Origin: Kitasatospora sp. MAP12-44
GTDB taxonomy: Bacteria; Actinomycetota; Actinomycetes; Streptomycetales; Streptomycetaceae
Direction: 5' to 3'
Assembly: GCF_029892095.1 (NCBI RefSeq)
Contig: NZ_JARZAE010000004.1
Span: 1,922,001 to 1,986,000, forward strand
Length of the DNA stretch: 64,000 nt
This document shows, piece after piece, positions 60,044-64,000 of the stretch. The position numbers and the translations under genes were made by a program. The notes under the pieces were generated by a model. It did not search any database. It saw only the letters and a program-made list of their open reading frames with translations, and was not told the origin of the DNA. Every line of letters starts with the position of its first letter. Positions within the stretch are counted from its first letter, which is position 1.

Positions 60044-63000
60044 ATGATCGGCTGGCGTAAAGCTCAGCTAGCAGCCGTCACTCTCACCGCAGCCTCCGTG
60101 GTCCTCGCCATCGGGACCAGCGCGAACGGCGCTCCGCTGCCCACCCTTCCGAGCGCTCAGACGCTCTCGGAGAGTGGCGCACCGGCAGGTGTGATCGTGA
60201 TTATGAAGGACCAGCTCACCAGCACCCCGGCCGACGCCGGCCACCTCGGTGCGCGCAAGCAGGCCGCCAAGTCCGCGCAGGCCCCCCTGCTCGCACAGGT
60301 GAAGGCCAACGGCGGCACCGACATCAAGAGCTTCGTGGTCGGGAACGCGTTCTCCGCCACGGTCAGCCCGGCGCTGCGCGCCGCGCTGGCGGCCAACCCC
60401 GCGGTCGCCTCCGTGGTCGCGGACCAGACGGTCACCGTCACCCCGCCGACCGCCGCCACCACGACCGCTGACGGCAAGGCGGCCGCCGCCAAGGCCGCGC
60501 CCGCCGCGCCCGCCGCCAAGGCGGACGTCGCGCCGAGCGCCGAGAACGCGACGAACACGGTCTGCCCGACCGACCCGTCGAAGCCGCTGCTGGAGCCGGA
60601 GGCGCTGTACTCCACCCACGTGGCGAGCACCGCCGGCGCCCCCGGCGCCGACCAGATCGCCGACGGCACGGGCGTCAAGGTCGCCTACATCGCCGACGGA
60701 CTGGACGTCAACAACCCGGACTTCAAGCGGGCCGACGGCACCAGCGCCATCGTCGACCACCAGGACTTCTCGGGCGACGGCTGGGACGCACCCAGCGGCG
60801 CGGCCGAGGCCTTCGGTGACGCCTCCGCGATGATCGCGCAGGGCCGGCAGGTGTACGACGTCTCGAAGTTCGTCAACGCCAGCCACCCGCTCCCGGCGGG
60901 CTGCAACATCCGCGTCCAGGGCATCGCGCCCGGCGCCTCGCTGGTGGCCCTCAAGGCCGGCGGCGACCTGTTCCCGAACTCGGCGATCCTGCAGTCCATC
61001 GACTACGCCGTCTCGGTGGCCCATGTCGACGTGCTCAACGAGTCGTTCGGCAGCAACATCGTTCCGGACAGCGGCGCGCACGACACCATCTCGCTCTTCA
61101 ACGACATGGCGGTCAAGGCCGGCGTCACGGTGACGGTCTCCAGCGGTGACGCCGGTGTCAACGGCACCATCGGCACCCCGTCGACCGACCCGCTGGTGAT
61201 CTCCGCCGGTGCGTCGACCGACAACGAGAACTACCAGCAGACCGGTTACGGCGCCGCGCAGTTCTCCAACGGCACCTGGGCCAACAACCGGATCTCCGCG
61301 CTCTCCTCCGGCGGCATCACGCAGGCCGGCAAGACCGTGGACCTGGTCGCGCCGGGTGAGTCGGACTGGGCGCTCTGCTCGCCCGACACCACCAAGTACA
61401 CCGAGTGCACCAACTACAACGGTGGCCCGGCCTCGATCCAGCCCTTCGGCGGGACCAGCCAGGCCGCCCCGATGACCGCCGGCGCTGCCGCCGTCGTCAT
61501 CGAGGCCTACCGCAACGGCCACCACGGCGCCTCGCCGACCCCCGCGGTCGTCAAGGCCCTGCTCACCGGCACCGCCCAGGACCTCGGCCTGCCGGCCCAG
61601 GAGCAGGGCGCGGGTCTGCTGAACGTCCGGGCCGCGGCCGAGGCCGCCTCCGGCTACCAGGCGGGCACCAACGCCAACCTGAGCTCGACCGTCGCCGTCA
61701 CCTCCGGCCAGGTCGACATCACCGGCCAGCCCGGCTCGACCCACACCGCGAACGTCACGGTGGTGAACACCGGCAGCAAGCAGGCGACCGTCAGCGGCGC
61801 GACCCGCACGTTCGTCCCGCAGTCGGACGCGACGCAGACGGTGGCGCTCAACTCGTCCACCGACCCGCAGTTCAGCTACGCCACCAACGGCGCCCCCTGG
61901 GTCTCGCACAAGGTGACGTTCAACGTCCCGGCCGGCGCCGACCGACTGGCCGCGTCAATAGCGTGGCCCGGTGCGGCGCAGCAGAACGGCGCCAACACGG
62001 TCACCCCGGTGGTCCGCCTGACGCTGCTCGACCCGTCCGGCCGCTACGAGACCAACACCCGTCCGCAGGGCGGCGCCGTGTCGCCGAACTTCGGCCTGGT
62101 CGACGTCCCGAGCCCGGCCGCGGGCACCTGGACCGGGATCCTCTACACCCCGGCCGGCACCGCGGGCTTCACCGGCAACGTCCAGCTGGACACCGCCACC
62201 CAGCGCGCGGTCCCCGCGGGCAACGTCAGCCCGCAGGTCACCACGCTGAACCCGGGCCAGAGCAAGACCCTCAAGGTCCAGCTCACCACCCCGGCCACCG
62301 GCGGTGACGCCGCCCAGTCGATCACCGTGTCGAGCTCGAACGGCTACACCACCAGCGTCCCGGTCATCCTGCGCAGCCTGGTTCCCGTCTCCAACAACTC
62401 GGGCACCTTCAGCGGCACGATCACCGGTGGCAACGGCCGCGCCTCGTCGCCCGCGCAGAGCTTCACCTACGCGTTCGACGTGCCGAAGGGCAAGAAGGAC
62501 ATCCAGGTCGGCCTGACCCTCGGCCAGGACCCGAACCTGCTCCTGCAGGGCACCCTGGTCACGCCCAACGGCACCCCGGCCGACATCGAGAGCAACGGCG
62601 TGATCAACGCCCAGGGCACCGTCACCAGCACGGGCCTGGGCGTCTCGACCACCACGGTCAACCCGGCCGCCGGCCGCTGGCGCTTCGTCGTGGTCGTGCT
62701 CAACCCGGTCAGCGGCTCCGAGCTCAGCCAGACCTACACCGGCAAGATCGGCTTCGACCAGGACGCGGCCACCGCGGCCGGCCTGCCGAACAGCGCCGGC
62801 ACCAAGCTGAAGGCCGGTCAGCCGGTCTCGGTCAACGTGCAGTACACCAACAACACCGGTGCCACCCAGCAGCTGGGCGCGGAGGGCCGACTGAACAACC
62901 TGGTCGACCTCCCGCTCGTCCCGCAGGGTGTCTCGGGCACGGTGGCCCTGCCGCTGACCCCGACCTCCGCCGTCCCCAGCTTCATGGTCCCCCCGGGCAC

Positions 63001-63529
63001 CACCAAGCTGACCGGCGTGGCCGCCTCGTCCACCACCGCCCAGCTGGAGCTCTCCGGAACGGCCGGCTCGCCGGACCTCTTCGGTGACCTCAAGAAGGCC
63101 CAGGACGGCTCGACCATCTCGGTCGTCACGGACAACGGCAGCGCCTCCCAGCCGATCATCAACGGCCTCTGGGGCACCTACGTCCAGCAGATCGGCCCGT
63201 TCTCCGACGCCGGAGCCCCGGCCGGTACGTCGACGATCACCGCGACCGCCCACACCCTGGCGTTCGACCCGGCGCTCACCTCCAACGCCGGCGACCCGTT
63301 CGCCGTCGCGGTGAACGCCACCGCCGCGCAGCCGACCCCGGTGGTCGTCGCGCCCGGCGCGACCGGCAGCCTGCAGGTCACCATCACGCCGACCGGCGCC
63401 AAGGGCAGCACCGTTCACGGTGTGCTGTACGTGGTCTCCGGCCCGGCCGGGGTGGCGACCTCGAACAGCTTCCTCGGGACCACGGGCTCGGTTCTCGCCC
63501 AGATCCCGTACAGCTACACGGTCAACTAG
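60044..63529 (+). CDS. Large secreted S8-like (subtilisin-fold) protease with unusual catalytic site
   Basis: An 1161-residue exported protein: signal peptide (cleavage near SANGA, about 25-30), a prodomain with VIVIMKDQL and VVADQTVTV (about 45-130), the subtilisin-like domain (about 165-545), then about 600 residues of beta-rich domains. S472 in GGTSQAAPMT and the oxyanion Asn in LNESFGSN are clear. The Asp region reads YIADGLDVNNPDF (D218, D221), and the helix that should carry the catalytic His reads EAFGDASAMIAQG with no histidine. E255 and D259 there are four apart, as in sedolisins. The ATG at 60044 is preferred because GAAGGG lies 6 bases before it. Confidence 0.8.
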   Translation: MIGWRKAQLAAVTLTAASVVLAIGTSANGAPLPTLPSAQTLSESGAPAGVIVIMKDQLTSTPADAGHLGARKQAAKSAQAPLLAQVKANGGTDIKSFVVGNAFSATVSPALRAALAANPAVASVVADQTVTVTPPTAATTTADGKAAAAKAAPAAPAAKADVAPSAENATNTVCPTDPSKPLLEPEALYSTHVASTAGAPGADQIADGTGVKVAYIADGLDVNNPDFKRADGTSAIVDHQDFSGDGWDAPSGAAEAFGDASAMIAQGRQVYDVSKFVNASHPLPAGCNIRVQGIAPGASLVALKAGGDLFPNSAILQSIDYAVSVAHVDVLNESFGSNIVPDSGAHDTISLFNDMAVKAGVTVTVSSGDAGVNGTIGTPSTDPLVISAGASTDNENYQQTGYGAAQFSNGTWANNRISALSSGGITQAGKTVDLVAPGESDWALCSPDTTKYTECTNYNGGPASIQPFGGTSQAAPMTAGAAAVVIEAYRNGHHGASPTPAVVKALLTGTAQDLGLPAQEQGAGLLNVRAAAEAASGYQAGTNANLSSTVAVTSGQVDITGQPGSTHTANVTVVNTGSKQATVSGATRTFVPQSDATQTVALNSSTDPQFSYATNGAPWVSHKVTFNVPAGADRLAASIAWPGAAQQNGANTVTPVVRLTLLDPSGRYETNTRPQGGAVSPNFGLVDVPSPAAGTWTGILYTPAGTAGFTGNVQLDTATQRAVPAGNVSPQVTTLNPGQSKTLKVQLTTPATGGDAAQSITVSSSNGYTTSVPVILRSLVPVSNNSGTFSGTITGGNGRASSPAQSFTYAFDVPKGKKDIQVGLTLGQDPNLLLQGTLVTPNGTPADIESNGVINAQGTVTSTGLGVSTTTVNPAAGRWRFVVVVLNPVSGSELSQTYTGKIGFDQDAATAAGLPNSAGTKLKAGQPVSVNVQYTNNTGATQQLGAEGRLNNLVDLPLVPQGVSGTVALPLTPTSAVPSFMVPPGTTKLTGVAASSTTAQLELSGTAGSPDLFGDLKKAQDGSTISVVTDNGSASQPIINGLWGTYVQQIGPFSDAGAPAGTSTITATAHTLAFDPALTSNAGDPFAVAVNATAAQPTPVVVAPGATGSLQVTITPTGAKGSTVHGVLYVVSGPAGVATSNSFLGTTGSVLAQIPYSYTVN

Positions 63530-63566
63530 TTCCACCTGGCAGTACCAGCTCCACCAGCTCCACAGT

Positions 63567-63598
63567 CGAGGCCGTCCCGGGAGACCGGGGCGGCCTCG
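63567..63598 (+). terminator. Hairpin terminator after the S8-like protease gene
   Basis: Arms of 14 bases (CGAGGCCGTCCCGG and its near-complement, one mismatch) around GAGA, 38 bases past the stop. Confidence 0.7.
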
Positions 63599-63631
63599 GC
63601 CACGTCCGGCCCCGCGTGACATCCTCTCCGG

Positions 63632-64000
63632 ATGAACGCCGCACCTGGTCCTATGTCGCCGAGTCCCGTGTCGCCGACCGCTCGCAACCCGATCGGCGCG
63701 CACGTCCCGGTCGCCGGGCGCGGCCTGGTCGGCACCGGGCTCGCCTACGCGGAGCAGATCGGCGGCGAGGCGGTGCAGGTCTTCGTCGCCAACCCGCGCG
63801 GCTGGGCCACCCCGGCCGGCAACCCCGCGCAGGACGAGGCGTTCCGCGCGGCCTGCGCCGAGCGCTCGATCCCCTCCTATGTGCACGCGCCCTACCTGAT
63901 CAACTTCGGCTCGGACAGCCCCGCCACCCGCGAGCGCTCCACCGCCTCGCTGCGCCACTCGCTGCTGCGCGCCCACGCGATCGGCGCGCTGGGCGTCGTC
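63632..64000 (+). CDS. nfo: Endonuclease IV (Nfo), N-terminal part, cut by the window end
   Basis: The first 123 codons of an AP endonuclease of the Nfo family, which cuts DNA at abasic sites in base-excision repair. IGAHVPVAGRGLVGTGLAYA (about 20-39) holds the first zinc-ligand histidine, VQVFVANPRGW matches the usual FxxNPRxW, and YVHAPYLINFGS is a hallmark with another histidine. The fold is a TIM barrel with three zincs; the remaining ligands lie outside the window. A short Pro/Ser-rich extension precedes the conserved start. It begins 33 bases after the hairpin that ends the protease gene. Confidence 0.9.
   Translation, partial: MNAAPGPMSPSPVSPTARNPIGAHVPVAGRGLVGTGLAYAEQIGGEAVQVFVANPRGWATPAGNPAQDEAFRAACAERSIPSYVHAPYLINFGSDSPATRERSTASLRHSLLRAHAIGALGVV

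Noticed and set aside
60068..63976. Two very long minus-strand open frames opposite the S8-like protease
   Set aside because: The plus-strand protein has a signal peptide and protease motifs. The minus frames are Gly/Arg/Val-rich repeats without a domain.

Overview
The window comes from a very GC-rich actinobacterium, most likely a member of the Streptomycetaceae (Streptomyces, Kitasatospora or a close relative). This rests on the extreme third-position GC of the genes, GTG/TTG starts with ATGA/GTGA overlaps, LuxR-type (LAL) and XRE-TPR regulators, many secreted proteins, and the biosynthetic genes. It is a patchwork of specialised metabolism, secreted enzymes, nitrogen metabolism and a small accessory island. 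No tRNA, rRNA, CRISPR array or replication origin was seen.

Bases 1-16.7 kb are biosynthetic. The window opens in the last module of a non-ribosomal peptide synthetase (adenylation and carrier domains, no thioesterase). It continues with an AspH-type hydroxylase, a 4-hydroxymandelate synthase, a PhyH-type dioxygenase, and a single protein that joins hydroxymandelate oxidase to hydroxyphenylglycine aminotransferase. Together the synthase and the fused protein would make 4-hydroxyphenylglycine (Hpg) from hydroxyphenylpyruvate for the peptide. Two regulators follow on the minus strand. Next comes a minimal class II lanthipeptide locus: a LanM synthetase and a 67-residue precursor-like peptide with no cysteine. 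An ABC ATPase/permease pair is divergent from it.

Bases 17-31.9 kb carry mostly secreted or envelope genes: a lipoprotein, an NlpC/P60-like protein, a proline iminopeptidase, an XRE-TPR regulator divergent from a neprosin-domain protein, a polar amino acid ABC uptake system without its ATPase, a Tat-exported beta-helix protein, a Nudix-like protein, an LtrA membrane protein and a large CE18-like deacetylase. Bases 31.9-42.3 kb form a nitrogen block: a NiCoT metal permease under a cobalamin riboswitch, divergent from ureA-(CbiX-like, His-tailed)-ureB-ureC-ureF-ureG-ureD and two ammonium transporters. Urease would release ammonia and the Amt proteins would recover it. No ureE was seen.

Bases 42.3-52.5 kb hold an ICMT-like protein, an AEC transporter, an XRE regulator with a coupled flavoprotein and, divergent from them, a tight operon: a small protein, an ATP-binding protein split by an IS701-type element, an APH-like kinase, a COG1665-like nucleotidyltransferase, a histidine phosphatase and a degenerate class I aminoacyl-tRNA-synthetase-like protein. 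This operon is the best candidate here for an undescribed system. The IS insertion is precise: removing it and one CTAG restores the reading frame.

Bases 52.5-64 kb hold a sedolisin, a VWA protein with a membrane partner, a PAS/GAF/SpoIIE/HATPase phosphatase, a large S8-like protease whose usual catalytic histidine is not visible, and the start of an endonuclease IV gene. All names come from reading motifs by eye. No database search was run.
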